Shown piece after piece: positions 51,785-61,175 of a stretch of DNA of 64,000 nt. The position numbers and the translations under genes were made by a program. The stretch's first letter is position 1; every line of letters begins with the position of its first letter. Under the pieces are notes generated by a model. That model had not been told where the DNA came from. It saw only the letters and a program-made list of their open reading frames with translations, and searched no databases. The DNA comes from Bacillus sp. SLBN-46 (GTDB lineage Bacteria > Bacillota > Bacilli > Bacillales > Cytobacillaceae), in assembly GCF_031453555.1 (NCBI RefSeq), contig NZ_JAVIZM010000001.1:4533001-4597000 (forward strand). The letters are read 5' to 3'.

Positions 51785-51929
51785 AATATAAATCTTACAT
51801 AGTTATAAGCGATTCTCCCATTGAATTTCGCCATCTGGAAAAATCCTGTTACCTTTTCTTACACAGTTACTGACAAAGGGTACAAATTCAGATAAGTTTT
51901 TCAATATAAACACAGAGAGGAAGATCAAT

Positions 51930-52067
51930 ATGTATCAAAGACAAGAGATTCAATTAGCTGAAAAGATTCTTCAGTTAGATAGGTTACGAGATGAATTGTA
52001 CGAAGAACTAATGAAGGTCATGGGATCCCAAGCAAACGACCTTTTAAGAAAACTACAAAATTATTAG
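51930..52067 (+). CDS. Small helical protein, 45 aa
   Basis: A 45-residue ORF beginning MYQRQEIQLAEKILQLDRLR, with GAGAGGAAG upstream of the ATG. It is one amphipathic charged helix. The short frame has good codon use, a ribosome site and a clean stop 20 bp before the next small gene, so it is probably real and co-transcribed with it. I do not know its function; similar short proteins occur in Bacillus genomes. Confidence 0.65.
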   Translation: MYQRQEIQLAEKILQLDRLRDELYEELMKVMGSQANDLLRKLQNY

Positions 52068-52087
52068 AATTATGAGGAGGGGAAAAT

Positions 52088-52255
52088 TTGGCCACTCATT
52101 TACGTAAAGGTCTCGAACGGCTAAAACAATTTTATATAAAAAAATTAATGGAATCGGAACAACAAAGCGGTGGTACATCAGCCAGCGAGCTTCATTCCCT
52201 TACCATCAGAGAACTCGCAAATCTTTATAAAAAAACATACCCCGCTAATAAGTAA
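52088..52255 (+). CDS. FbpA-like small basic protein, 55 aa
   Basis: Starts at TTG with GAGGAGGGG upstream. The 55 residues (MATHLRKGLERLKQFYIKKL ...) match the layout of Fur-regulated basic protein A: LRKGLE near the start, then a variable middle and a SLTIRELANLYK end. In B. subtilis, FbpA-C are small proteins of the iron-sparing response acting with the sRNA FsrA. I see no convincing Fur box upstream here, so iron control is not shown. It follows the 45-residue gene by 20 bp. Confidence 0.65.
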   Translation: MATHLRKGLERLKQFYIKKLMESEQQSGGTSASELHSLTIRELANLYKKTYPANK

Positions 52256-52321
52256 TATCACTTCTATTCATATAACCTTTTCAAAATAAATTATGCATTA
52301 TAGTACCAAAATCCAGTCCAA

Positions 52322-52338
52322 TGTGAGAAAATCTAACG
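52322..52338 (+). promoter_or_regulatory. TnrA/GlnR box upstream of tnrA
   Basis: TGTGAGAAAATCTAACG fits the consensus TGTNANAWWWTNTNACA except the final base. TATAAT (52339-52344) follows immediately and TATATT is 12 bp on, so the site overlaps the promoter and suggests autoregulation. Confidence 0.8.
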
Positions 52339-52401
52339 TATAATGTAATGTATATTGCGAATTTTCCAACTAAAACACGAACGGGTGTGGTGAGAGTTTA
52401 A

Positions 52402-52728
52402 ATGGGAAAAGATTTATCATATAAAGATAAGAAGGTAATCACAATTGGAATCGTTAGAGATCTAACCGGTCTTTCTGAAAGACAAATAAGATATTACGAA
52501 GAGCGGAAACTTATTTTTCCTGAAAGATCAGCGGGCGGCAGCCGAAAATTCTCTTTTTCCGATGTGGAATTACTGATGGAAATCGCCAATAAAATCGAAG
52601 ACGGTATCCAAACACACGAAATAAGAAAAGAAATGCTTCGCGAGCAAAAGAAGATCAACCAGGATGCTATTCGCCGGAAGATGATTCAAGGACAGTTGAA
52701 TGCTCAATTTGGCATTCGGAAAAATTAA
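52402..52728 (+). CDS. tnrA: Nitrogen regulator TnrA
   Basis: A 108-residue MerR-family regulator, clearly Tnr[21 protein letters not shown] and [17 protein letters not shown] in the DNA-binding part, and the short C-terminus [18 protein letters not shown] that binds feedback-inhibited glutamine synthetase. It lacks the longer C-terminal tail of GlnR. TnrA activates or represses nitrogen genes when nitrogen is limiting. TnrA boxes occur before its own gene and before amtB. It is followed by a terminator and then amtB on the same strand. Confidence 0.95.
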   Translation: MGKDLSYKDKKVITIGIVRDLTGLSERQIRYYEERKLIFPERSAGGSRKFSFSDVELLMEIANKIEDGIQTHEIRKEMLREQKKINQDAIRRKMIQGQLNAQFGIRKN

Positions 52729-52749
52729 GTCCTATCTATCGCCTTGACT

Positions 52750-52773
52750 CCCTGTTAGGAGCAGGGTTTTTTT
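52750..52773 (+). terminator. Terminator of tnrA
   Basis: CCCTG/CAGGG stem with loop TTAGGAG, followed by seven T. Confidence 0.85.
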
Positions 52774-52825
52774 ATGCTTAAACCTCCCCTTCAACCTCAC
52801 AAAATACCTCATCCATTAAAAACCA

Positions 52826-52842
52826 TGTTAGATAACCTTACA
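52826..52842 (+). promoter_or_regulatory. TnrA box upstream of amtB (distal)
   Basis: TGTTAGATAACCTTACA matches the TnrA consensus at all fixed positions but one. If transcription starts near 52883 it lies at about -49, the activating position used in the B. subtilis nrgAB promoter. Confidence 0.85.
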
Positions 52843-52891
52843 TATTTATAGATTCAGCCACTTATTCATGTAAAAATACAACTACACCAAA

Positions 52892-52908
52892 TGTTAAAAA
52901 AATTAACA
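52892..52908 (+). promoter_or_regulatory. TnrA box upstream of amtB (proximal)
   Basis: TGTTAAAAAAATTAACA is a near-perfect palindrome fitting the TnrA/GlnR consensus except at one position. It lies just before the amtB ribosome site, downstream of the likely start of transcription. Confidence 0.6.
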
Positions 52909-52929
52909 TTATTCTAAAGGGGGAGAAAA

Positions 52930-54189
52930 ATGGATACTTTATTTTTAATGAACAGTTTATGGGTAATGGTTAGTGCTGTACTCGTTATTTTAATGATCGG
53001 AGGGTTCATCCTTCTTGAAACCGGATCAACAAGAATGAAGAATGCAGGACATATTGCGGGGAAAACCATCCTTACCTTTGGAATAAGCTCCATCGTGTTT
53101 TGGGCAATAGGGTATGGATTGATCTTTGGGAAAGGAAATCCTATCATTGGTTTTTCCGACTTCTTATATTCCGGGTATGATATCAAAGGCTTATCATTAT
53201 CTGGTTCGGTATTCTTTTTATTCCAATTAGCTTTTGCAGGAATTTCATTAACCATCGCATTTGGCGGATTTGCCGAACGTGCTAAATTGAGTGCCTACCT
53301 TGTCTTTGCCGTACTTTTCTCAGTCATCGTCTATCCTCCAATCGCTCACTGGATTTGGGGAGGTGGCTGGTTAGCTGAACATGGAAAACAGGATTTTGCA
53401 GGTTCAACGGTTGTTCACTTAACAGGAGCAATGGCAGCTCTTGCGGCTACTATTCTCTTAAAACCTCGGATTGGGAAGTTTAATAAAGATGGTTCAGCCA
53501 ATAACCTTTCCGGTCATAACCAAGTCTTCACTGCGTTAAGCGTATTACTTTTATGGGTTGGCTGGTTTGGATTTAATGCAGGTAGTACCCTATCCGTTGA
53601 CAAAGGATTTTTCGGATTCGTAGCCATTAATACGAATCTAGCGGCTGCAGCTGGAACGGTTGCTGCAATGATTATTTCTTGGATAGTATTGGGTAAAGCT
53701 GATGTACCTATGATGTTAAACGGCGCGTTAGCTGGTTTAGTTGCTATTACAGCCTCTTGTGCATTTGTTGATACATGGGCTGCTGTTCTAATAGGCTTTA
53801 TTTCCGGCATCCTCGTTTTTTATAGCATTCGGTTCTTTGAAAGCAGAGGAATTGATGATCCGATAGCAGCCTTGTCTGTGCATGGAACGGCTGGTGTATG
53901 GGGGACCCTATCCACTGGGTTCTTTGCAACAAAAGAATTAGCCACTGTTGGAAAGCCTGGGTTATTTTACGGAGGAGGATTCCACCAGCTGGGCGTTCAA
54001 GCACTTGGCGTATTCACTTGTGCAGCCTTCGCCTTCATTGTTTCGTTTATCTTACTCGCCCTAATGAAAAAGTTTATGAATGGACTGCGTGTAACAGAGG
54101 AAGAGGAAATCATCGGCCTCGATATGAGCGAGCATGGTAGCTATGGATACCCAGAATTGCTTACAACTGAGCAAAGAAAGGCACAATAA
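52930..54189 (+). CDS. amtB: Ammonium transporter AmtB/NrgA
   Basis: This 419-residue ammonium channel has eleven hydrophobic helices. The conserved segments of the Amt family are present: RMKNAGHIAGKT, the first pore His-containing FAGSTVVHLTGAMAAL, WFGFNAGST and the second His in ALSVHGTAGVWG. It takes up NH4+/NH3 under nitrogen limitation, matching the upstream TnrA boxes. In B. subtilis and most bacteria glnK (nrgB) follows; here no glnK is present in the window and a terminator follows instead. The C-terminal tail (EEEIIGLDMSEHG...) that normally binds GlnK is retained, so a GlnK elsewhere in the genome is likely. Confidence 0.95.
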   Translation: MDTLFLMNSLWVMVSAVLVILMIGGFILLETGSTRMKNAGHIAGKTILTFGISSIVFWAIGYGLIFGKGNPIIGFSDFLYSGYDIKGLSLSGSVFFLFQLAFAGISLTIAFGGFAERAKLSAYLVFAVLFSVIVYPPIAHWIWGGGWLAEHGKQDFAGSTVVHLTGAMAALAATILLKPRIGKFNKDGSANNLSGHNQVFTALSVLLLWVGWFGFNAGSTLSVDKGFFGFVAINTNLAAAAGTVAAMIISWIVLGKADVPMMLNGALAGLVAITASCAFVDTWAAVLIGFISGILVFYSIRFFESRGIDDPIAALSVHGTAGVWGTLSTGFFATKELATVGKPGLFYGGGFHQLGVQALGVFTCAAFAFIVSFILLALMKKFMNGLRVTEEEEIIGLDMSEHGSYGYPELLTTEQRKAQ

Positions 54190-54201
54190 TAAAGTGAATC
54201 C

Positions 54202-54245
54202 GGCGAGACTGACTCCCATTCATGCGGGTCAGCCTCTGCCTTTTT
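54202..54245 (+). terminator. Terminator of amtB
   Basis: GGC...CTGAC...CCC pairs with GGG...GTCAG...GCC as an extended interrupted stem, followed by TTTTTC. Confidence 0.8.
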
Positions 54246-54269
54246 CATTTTCGATAGGAGGTGGTAAGG

Positions 54270-55256
54270 ATGGATTCTACAACATACAAAAACATAGGAA
54301 ATTATAGAAAGTCTCATATACTACAAGTCTCACATGATCATTTTCAATTAAACAAACTACATCATCAAATTTTGACTAAAGTTTTAGAAGCAGCTATCAA
54401 TCAGATTTCCGCTCGCTTCGGTCCCCCGCCCTCTCCCTTCTCCTTCTTTGTCATGGGCAGTGCTGGCCGCCAAGAGCAATCGATTTGGAGCGACCAGGAT
54501 CATGGGATCGTTTATCAGGATCTAAGTGAAGAGGGAAAGCCTTATTTTTTGGCACTTGGAAAAGAAATCTCAAAAGGACTTTATCAAGCTGGATATCCTT
54601 ATTGTGACGGGGGAATCATGGCAGGTAATCCTTTTTGGTGTAAATCCATAACCGAGTGGCAGGAACAGCTTGCGAAGTGGACAATGGAAGCGTCCTGGGA
54701 GTCCATCAGGTATCTGCTGATTTTTCTTGATGCTCGGTCAATTTATGGTGAAGATGAGTATGTGAGTGTGTTAAAACAACAAATCTATCAAACGGTTAAC
54801 AAAAAACATCTTCATACAAAATTACTCAATAATACATTGCATCTGAAAAAAGGAATAAACGTGTTAGGTCAGCTTTTAGTAGAGACACACGGCCCCCATA
54901 CAGGTTCATTAAACCTGAAAGAACTCGGCTTTTTACCCTATGTGAATGCCGTACGGTTGGCAGCTATTAAAGAGAATGTGTTGGAAACATCTACTCTATC
55001 GCGATTAGAAAAAATACATGCGACATGGCTGTCTGCTAAAGAAAGAGAGTTCTATATCGATCAATTTTCACGGTTGCTTAACTACCGGCTTTTATTTTGT
55101 CATTCAAGCGATTATGATTCCGGTCACTACTTGCCCATCAACCGTTTATCGAAGGATCAAACGAAAGAGATAAAAGAAATCATAAAGAGTGGAGCCACCC
55201 TCTATCATACCGTTAGAAAGTTACTAGAGAAGGAAGATTATTATGGGGATGAATGA
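54270..55256 (+). CDS. DUF294 GlnD-like nucleotidyltransferase domain protein
   Basis: This protein of about 328 residues has the nucleotidyltransferase motif GSAGRQEQSIWSDQDHG (the GS...DxD signature of the PolB-like fold) near residue 65, with YCDGGIMAGN following. A helical substrate-binding part comes after it, matching DUF294 plus DUF294_C. GlnD, which uridylylates GlnK, belongs to the same superfamily but has extra HD and ACT domains not seen here. AGGAGG eight bases before the ATG at 54270 sets the start. It overlaps the DnaQ-like gene by 14 bases. Next to amtB, a role in nitrogen signalling is tempting but unproven. Confidence 0.85.
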   Translation: MDSTTYKNIGNYRKSHILQVSHDHFQLNKLHHQILTKVLEAAINQISARFGPPPSPFSFFVMGSAGRQEQSIWSDQDHGIVYQDLSEEGKPYFLALGKEISKGLYQAGYPYCDGGIMAGNPFWCKSITEWQEQLAKWTMEASWESIRYLLIFLDARSIYGEDEYVSVLKQQIYQTVNKKHLHTKLLNNTLHLKKGINVLGQLLVETHGPHTGSLNLKELGFLPYVNAVRLAAIKENVLETSTLSRLEKIHATWLSAKEREFYIDQFSRLLNYRLLFCHSSDYDSGHYLPINRLSKDQTKEIKEIIKSGATLYHTVRKLLEKEDYYGDE

Positions 55257-55977
55257 GATGATCCAATTTTTCAAACAAATATCGGGTAAGCTGAGTCCTA
55301 CTATTTATGCAGGGGTACAAGGGCAAACGACTCCACAGCAAATCGCTTTTCTTAGACAGTTACAAAGAGAAATGAAACAAAAAAGTACCTTAGACTCCCC
55401 TCTTAATGAATTGAAAGTAGTCGTGTTTGACTTAGAAACGACTGGATTTTATCCAGACAAAGGGGATCAAGTGATTTCCATTGGAGCTGTGAAGATGGTG
55501 GGCTGCCAAATCAAAGAGTCAGAAACATTCTATTCTTTGGTTCAATCGGACCTTCCACTTTCGGAAGAAGTTTCTACACTTACTAATATTCAAGAATCGG
55601 AGTTGCGAGCGGCACCGCCTGCATCGGATGTCTTAATCCAATTTATAAAGTTTATTAATAGTGATATTTTGATCGCACACCATGCAAATCATGAACAATC
55701 CTTTATGCAAAAAATGACTTGGGACCTTTTACGAACAAAATTTAATCACCGAATTATAGATACGTCGTTCTTAATTCGACTTTTTAACCCTTCTTTCAAA
55801 TCCTTACCCCTTGAAGAGGTTTGTACTCAATGTGAAATTGAAATAAAAAATCGGCATCACGCCCTCGGGGATGCCACGATGACGGCACAAATTTGGGGCT
55901 ATTTTTTGCAGCAGGCCCAAATAAAAGGATTTCGTAATTTACAGGAGGTGTATGAATACCTCGCTAAAATAGGTTAA
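55243..55977 (+). CDS. DnaQ-like 3'-5' exonuclease (DEDDh)
   Basis: This 244-residue protein has an exonuclease core with Exo I VVFDLETTGFYP (residues about 65-76), Exo II in IAHHANHEQSFM and Exo III HHALGDATMTA with the DEDDh His. A short N-terminal extension precedes the core. It resembles the proofreading-type exonuclease epsilon and PolC exonuclease domains but is stand-alone. In many bacteria a DUF294 protein and such an exonuclease are encoded together, as here with overlapping genes, so they are probably functional partners; the nature of the partnership is not known. Confidence 0.88.
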   Translation: MGMNEMIQFFKQISGKLSPTIYAGVQGQTTPQQIAFLRQLQREMKQKSTLDSPLNELKVVVFDLETTGFYPDKGDQVISIGAVKMVGCQIKESETFYSLVQSDLPLSEEVSTLTNIQESELRAAPPASDVLIQFIKFINSDILIAHHANHEQSFMQKMTWDLLRTKFNHRIIDTSFLIRLFNPSFKSLPLEEVCTQCEIEIKNRHHALGDATMTAQIWGYFLQQAQIKGFRNLQEVYEYLAKIG

Positions 55978-55980
55978 TAG

Positions 55981-56010
55981 AAAACACTATCCTAAAAGTG
56001 TTTTCTTCTA
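55981..56010 (+). terminator. Terminator of the DUF294/exonuclease operon
   Basis: AAAACACT/AGTGTTTT stem with loop ATCCTAAA, followed by CTTCT. Confidence 0.75.
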
Positions 56011-56151
56011 TCATTATCATTAATATTTTTAATCATTTCAATCGCGAACCTCTTATATTTCCCCCCCAACCTCTCTATTTAAAAAATTTTTTTAAAAATT
56101 TTTCCCCTCCTTTTTCCTATAAGAACAAGAATGAAAACGCTACCAATTTTT

Positions 56152-56180
56152 TTGACTGTTTTGAATTGTCAGATTTTAAT
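56152..56180 (+). promoter_or_regulatory. ilv operon promoter candidate 1
   Basis: TTGACT, 17 bp and TTTAAT. The AT-rich DNA around it, including AATTGTCAGA and an AATTTTTTTAAAAATT tract, loosely resembles CodY-box sequence, which would fit branched-chain amino acid control, but no site is a strong match. Confidence 0.6.
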
Positions 56181-56181
56181 G

Positions 56182-56210
56182 TTGACCATGTTATCTTTTG
56201 GTTGTATGAT
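56182..56210 (+). promoter_or_regulatory. ilv operon promoter candidate 2
   Basis: TTGACC, 17 bp and TATGAT, about 130 bp upstream of ilvE; the better of the two sigma-A matches. The leader is too short to hold a T-box. Confidence 0.75.
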
Positions 56211-56340
56211 TATCGAAAATAATCATCTAAACATTTACACAGCCTTTGCACATCACGTTTTCAACGATGGGCAAGGGAATTCTTTTTAAAAAAATATTTA
56301 ATCATTTAAAGCGGTTTATCACTAAAGAGGAGTGGTTAGG

Positions 56341-57249
56341 TTGGGAAGTCAATGGATATTCCTTGGCGGCGAGTTCGTCAAGAAAGAGGATGCTGTTATT
56401 TCAGTATATGATCACGGTTTTTTATATGGAGATGGAGTATTTGAAGGCATTCGTGTATACAGCGGAAACGTCTTTAGACTCGACGCTCACCTGAAAAGAC
56501 TGTACGAATCAGCTCAATCCATTATGCTGAATATTCCATATACACAGGAGGAAATGACGCAATTAGTTGTTGAGACCATTAGAAAAAATCAGCTGGACAG
56601 CGCCTATATTCGTGTCGTTGTTTCACGTGGTAGAGGAAATTTAGGCCTGGACCCTTCATCCTGCTCCAATCCAAACGTAATCATTATTGCTGAGGAACTA
56701 ACCATGTATCCAAAGGAATTTTACGAAAATGGAATTAAAATAGCCTCCGTAGCGAGCAGAAGGAATCGCCCAGATGTTCTAAGTCCACAAATTAAATCGC
56801 TTAATTACTTAAATAATATCCTTGTTAAATTAGAAGCCAATCAAGTAGGGGTTCAGGAAGCCCTTATGTTGAATGACCAAGGTTATGTAACTGAAGGATC
56901 TGCTGACAATATCTTCATTGTAAAGAATGGTGTCATTTACACCCCTCCTGTTTACTTAGGAGCTTTAGAAGGAATTACTCGGAACGCCATCATTGATGTG
57001 GCAAGAGCCAAAGGTTACGAGGTGAGAGAATCACCGTTTACTAGACATGATGTCTATGTGGCTGATGAGGTGTTCTTAACAGGAACAGCCGTTGAAGTCA
57101 TTGCCGTTATTGAAGTCGATCAACGGGTCATCAAAAATGGGAAACCTGGTGAAGTTACGACCGAACTATTAAAAGAATTTAGACGAATTGTCACAACAGA
57201 CGGAGTGGCTTGTTACCCTGAAGGTGCAAACCATGCCATTGTCAGTTAG
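56341..57249 (+). CDS. ilvE: Branched-chain amino acid aminotransferase IlvE
   Basis: This class IV PLP aminotransferase has about 302 residues. Typical elements are [19 protein letters not shown] near the start, the PLP Lys in [12 protein letters not shown] and phosphate-binding residues in GALEGITRN and FLTGTAVEV. It transfers the amino group in the last step of Val, Leu and Ile synthesis and the first step of their breakdown. A GTG at 56332 is open, but AGAGGAG eight bases before the TTG at 56341 ([13 protein letters not shown]) sets the start, matching family N-termini. First gene of the ilv-leu operon. Confidence 0.95.
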   Translation: MGSQWIFLGGEFVKKEDAVISVYDHGFLYGDGVFEGIRVYSGNVFRLDAHLKRLYESAQSIMLNIPYTQEEMTQLVVETIRKNQLDSAYIRVVVSRGRGNLGLDPSSCSNPNVIIIAEELTMYPKEFYENGIKIASVASRRNRPDVLSPQIKSLNYLNNILVKLEANQVGVQEALMLNDQGYVTEGSADNIFIVKNGVIYTPPVYLGALEGITRNAIIDVARAKGYEVRESPFTRHDVYVADEVFLTGTAVEVIAVIEVDQRVIKNGKPGEVTTELLKEFRRIVTTDGVACYPEGANHAIVS

Positions 57250-57260
57250 GAGATAGATAC

Positions 57261-58931
57261 ATGCGAAGCGATATGATTAAAAAGGGAATCGACCGTGCCC
57301 CCCACCGCAGCCTTTTATATGCCACTGGGGTAAAAACGAGTGATTTAGAAAAACCGTTTATCGGAGTGTGCAACTCGTTCATTGAAATTATTCCCGGACA
57401 TAAACACCTTAATCATTTCGGTGAGATTGTAAAAGAGGCCATCCGTGAAGCTGGTGGAATTCCTTTTGAATTTAATACAATTGGCGTTGATGACGGAATA
57501 GCGATGGGACATATCGGCATGCGCTATTCCCTCCCAAGCCGTGAGATTATTGCCGACAGTGCCGAAACAGTTATTAATGCCCATTGGTTCGATGGTGTGT
57601 TTTACATTCCAAACTGTGACAAAATCACACCTGGAATGCTGATGGCTGCCGCAAGAACAAATGTCCCCTCTGTTTTTGTTTCAGGTGGTCCAATGGAAGC
57701 AGGTGTATCTCCTTCCACAGGGAAAAACCTCTCCCTCACTTCTGTATTTGAGGGTGTGGGTGCTTACCATAACGGCACCATTAGTCAGCAGCAGCTTCTT
57801 GAAATTGAAACTGAAGCCTGCCCTACATGCGGTTCTTGTTCTGGAATGTTTACAGCCAACTCCATGAACTGCCTCATGGAAGTGTTAGGAATGACGGTTC
57901 CTGGCAACGGAACAATCGTTGCTACTTCTGAAGAAAGACACGAACTCATTCGCCAGGCAGCTAGACATTTAGTTGACTTGGTAAAAAAGGATATTCGTCC
58001 ACGTGACATTATTACAAGAGAAGCAATTGATAATGCCTTCGCTTTGGATATGGCAATGGGTGGTTCAACGAATACCGTTTTACACACATTAGCCATTGCT
58101 CATGAAGCCGGTATTGAATATGATTTGCGTGATATTAACAAAATCGCGGAAAAAGTGCCTTATCTGGCAAAGATTATGCCAGCATCTGATTATTCAATGG
58201 ATGATGTTCACCGGGCCGGCGGGGTTAGCGCGATAATCAACGAGCTTTATAAACTCGAAGGTGCGCTACATAAAGACTGCTTAACCATTACCGGAAAAAC
58301 GCTTGAAGAAAATGTGAAAGATGCAACAATCACTAATGAAATGGTCATCCGTACGAAAGATAATCCATATAGCCCTGTTGGCGGCCTCTCCATCCTCTAT
58401 GGAAATATTGCTCCAGATGGTGGTGTTATCAAGGTTGGCGCGGTGGATCCGTCCATTAAGACCTTTCTGGGTGAAGCAATTGTGTTTGAGTCACAAGATG
58501 AGGCACAGGAAAACATTAATAACGGAACAGTAAAATCAGGTCATGTTGTCGTTATTCGTTACGAAGGTCCAAAAGGCGGACCGGGCATGCCAGAGATGCT
58601 TGCACCTACTTCCGCAATCGCTGGCCGCGGTTTAGCCAAGGAAGTTGCCCTCATTACAGATGGGCGTTTCTCAGGCGCCAGTCGAGGAATTTCTATCGGC
58701 CATATTTCACCAGAAGCAGCTGAAGGTGGTCCTATCGCTCTTGTTGAAAATGGTGACAAAATCCTCATTGATCTTGAAGGTCGTTCCATTGAACTTCTTG
58801 TTGATGATGAAGTGTTAGCTGAAAGACGTAAAGCATGGGTGAAGCCAGAACCAAAAATTAAATCTGGCTATCTAGCAAAATATGCAAAGCTTGTTACATC
58901 CGCTAATACGGGCGGGGTTATGAAAATATAA
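57261..58931 (+). CDS. ilvD: Dihydroxy-acid dehydratase IlvD
   Basis: This 556-residue iron-sulfur dehydratase carries the cluster cysteines in [17 protein letters not shown] and [16 protein letters not shown], the complete set of the IlvD/Edd family. It converts 2,3-dihydroxyisovalerate and its methylvalerate analogue to the 2-keto acids. The gene follows ilvE by 11 bp, with GGAGA upstream of the ATG, so these two are translated from one mRNA. The T-box leader begins about 100 bp after its stop, giving a separate control point for the rest of the operon. Confidence 0.97.
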   Translation: MRSDMIKKGIDRAPHRSLLYATGVKTSDLEKPFIGVCNSFIEIIPGHKHLNHFGEIVKEAIREAGGIPFEFNTIGVDDGIAMGHIGMRYSLPSREIIADSAETVINAHWFDGVFYIPNCDKITPGMLMAAARTNVPSVFVSGGPMEAGVSPSTGKNLSLTSVFEGVGAYHNGTISQQQLLEIETEACPTCGSCSGMFTANSMNCLMEVLGMTVPGNGTIVATSEERHELIRQAARHLVDLVKKDIRPRDIITREAIDNAFALDMAMGGSTNTVLHTLAIAHEAGIEYDLRDINKIAEKVPYLAKIMPASDYSMDDVHRAGGVSAIINELYKLEGALHKDCLTITGKTLEENVKDATITNEMVIRTKDNPYSPVGGLSILYGNIAPDGGVIKVGAVDPSIKTFLGEAIVFESQDEAQENINNGTVKSGHVVVIRYEGPKGGPGMPEMLAPTSAIAGRGLAKEVALITDGRFSGASRGISIGHISPEAAEGGPIALVENGDKILIDLEGRSIELLVDDEVLAERRKAWVKPEPKIKSGYLAKYAKLVTSANTGGVMKI

Positions 58932-59034
58932 GATTTCGAAAAGTTTGATAGACAAAGGGATTCTCTAGTACCCCTCCCCTTCCACAGAGAAGTAAAGGTA
59001 CTAAACCATTCGTTCCATCCTTGACAACCAAATA

Positions 59035-59366
59035 CGATAAATCGATGACGGGAAAAAAGGAATAAGAATATGCATTTTCAGAGAGCTGGGGTTGCTGGAA
59101 GCCCAGTAATGCACCTTATTCCGACATCATCCCTGAGTATTGGGCTGAACGGTTACACTTAGTAGGCTCAATCAGGTGTTGTTTCTTAACACCTGTTACC
59201 AAAAGAAGCGTTATTCTATTTGTTGTCGCTTCATAAGGCGGTATTCGTAAGAATGCTGTAAAAACCGGGTGGTACCGAGAAAAAGAAAGGCCTTTTCTCC
59301 CCGATTATTCTGCTATTGATGAACTTCACTGCAGTCTATTCGGGGAAAATAGGGCCTTTTTTACTA
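59035..59366 (+). promoter_or_regulatory. T-box riboswitch with ATC (isoleucine) specifier
   Basis: Stem I features AGAGAGCTGGGG and a GCTGGAAGCCCAG hairpin are followed by CCGACATCATCCCTGAG; the pattern places the specifier at ATC (59126-59128), which reads isoleucine. The antiterminator T-box sequence GGGTGGTACCG is at 59267-59277. The terminator is formed by AGGCC and CCCCGA pairing with TCGGGG and GGGCCT, then TTTTTT (59291-59364). Uncharged tRNA-Ile should allow read-through into ilvB. The specifier call rests on alignment by eye. Confidence 0.93.
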
Positions 59367-59447
59367 TTTTAGGAAGATTGTTTTATAAACCACAGCCATA
59401 CGCTGAGTTTTTCAAATATTCAAATATCCACAAGGAGGGATTACGAC

Positions 59448-61175
59448 GTGAAAGTAGAAGCAAAAAAGCTGGAATTCCAAACCAGTACTGAACCCAAAAC
59501 TGGTGCCGACCTTCTAATCGATTTATTGAAGCAGGAAGGTGTTGATACGTTATTTGGGTATCCGGGAGGTGCAGTCCTTCCGATCTATGATGCCATCTAT
59601 CGGGCAAAAGGAACCATCAACCACATCCTTTTCCGCCACGAACAAGGTATGATTCATGCTGCTGAAGGATATGCCCGGATTACTGGAAGACCTGGAGTAG
59701 TCATTGCCACTTCAGGACCAGGAGCTACTAACCTGGTTACTGGAATTACAGATGCTATGATGGATTCCCTGCCACTCGTGGTATTTACCGGGCAGGTTGC
59801 ACGAAGTGTCATCGGAACAGATGCCTTCCAGGAAGCTGATGTGATGGCTATTACAACACCAATCACCAAACATAACTACCAAGTGCAATCCATAGCCGAT
59901 TTGCCAAGAATCGTGAAGGAAGCTTTCCATATTGCTTCTACCGGCCGACCAGGTCCAGTCTTAGTCGATATTCCAAAAGATATCTCAGCAGGAGTATTAA
60001 CAGAAGAACCAAAAGAAGCGAGTATTCATTTACCAGGCTACCAGCCAACTACTAAACCAAATCCTTTGCAGATTAAAAAACTAGCAGACTCTATTTCTAA
60101 AGCAAAGAAACCTGTTGTACTTGCAGGAGCAGGAGTTCTTCACGGAAAGGCTTCAGCTGAACTAACTGCACTTGCTGAAAAATACGACCTACCAGTAGTC
60201 ACCACGCTATTAGGATTAGGCGCCTTCCCTGCTGACAGCCCTCTCTCTTTAGGAATGGGTGGAATGCACGGAACGTATGCGGCAAACATGGCTTTGCATG
60301 ATTGTGATTTACTTATCAATTTTGGTGCACGCTTCGATGACCGCTTAACAGGGAATCTGAAACACTTTGCACCACATGCAAAGGTAGCTCATATCGACAT
60401 TGATCCTGCCGAGATTGGAAAAAACATACCAACTCAAATTCCAATTGTTTCTGATACACGCGAGGCGTTAATGGAATTAGCACAGCATGAAGTCGAACAA
60501 CCGGAACACCAATCATGGCTTGCAACCCTCCAACAGTATAAACAGGAATATCCGCTTTGGTATAAACATGATCCAAACGGAATGTGTCCACAGTGGGTCA
60601 TTGAAGCCGTGCATAAGGTAACAAATGGAAATGCCATTGTTGCAACCGACGTAGGTCAGCATCAAATGTGGGCTGCACAGTATTACACCTTTAAGCAACC
60701 GCATCGCTGGATTACATCAGGTGGACTTGGAACTATGGGCTTTGGCTTCCCTGCAGCCATTGGGGCACAAATTGCCTCACCAGAAAGTACAGTTGTTGCA
60801 ATTGTAGGAGACGGCGGTTTCCAAATGACCCTTCAGGAATTATCGGTCATTTATGAAAGAAACCTTCCTGTTAAAATCATCATCGTTAATAACGGGGCAC
60901 TCGGAATGGTTCGCCAGTGGCAGGAACTACTGCATGGAAACCGTATTTCTGAATCTATTCTTCATACCCAGCCTGATTTCGTCAAGCTGGCTGAAAGCTA
61001 CTCGATTCGCGGTGTTAAGGTGAACACTCAGGAAGAACTCATTACTGTCTTACCAGAAGTTTTTGCACACAATGGCCCAGTTCTTGTTGATTGCCGCGTG
61101 CTTCAACAGGAAAAAGTGTTTCCAATGATTGCACCAGGCAAAGGAATCCATGAAATGATCGGGGTGAAACCATGA
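59448..61175 (+). CDS. ilvB: Acetolactate synthase large (catalytic) subunit IlvB
   Basis: This 575-residue ThDP enzyme has the catalytic Glu in [16 protein letters not shown] and PLVVFTGQV. The ThDP-binding motif [20 protein letters not shown] is followed by the terminal VNN. Middle-domain FAD-contact residues ([12 protein letters not shown]) are present, as in anabolic enzymes rather than AlsS. It condenses pyruvate with pyruvate or 2-ketobutyrate. GTG start with GGAGG nine bases upstream. Directly controlled by the T-box and overlapping ilvN by four bases. Confidence 0.96.
   Translation: MKVEAKKLEFQTSTEPKTGADLLIDLLKQEGVDTLFGYPGGAVLPIYDAIYRAKGTINHILFRHEQGMIHAAEGYARITGRPGVVIATSGPGATNLVTGITDAMMDSLPLVVFTGQVARSVIGTDAFQEADVMAITTPITKHNYQVQSIADLPRIVKEAFHIASTGRPGPVLVDIPKDISAGVLTEEPKEASIHLPGYQPTTKPNPLQIKKLADSISKAKKPVVLAGAGVLHGKASAELTALAEKYDLPVVTTLLGLGAFPADSPLSLGMGGMHGTYAANMALHDCDLLINFGARFDDRLTGNLKHFAPHAKVAHIDIDPAEIGKNIPTQIPIVSDTREALMELAQHEVEQPEHQSWLATLQQYKQEYPLWYKHDPNGMCPQWVIEAVHKVTNGNAIVATDVGQHQMWAAQYYTFKQPHRWITSGGLGTMGFGFPAAIGAQIASPESTVVAIVGDGGFQMTLQELSVIYERNLPVKIIIVNNGALGMVRQWQELLHGNRISESILHTQPDFVKLAESYSIRGVKVNTQEELITVLPEVFAHNGPVLVDCRVLQQEKVFPMIAPGKGIHEMIGVKP

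Noticed and set aside
55998..56222. ORF of 74 residues in the gap before ilvE
   Set aside because: No ribosome site, low-complexity Phe/Asn/Lys composition from an AT-rich promoter region; it overlaps both ilv promoter candidates.
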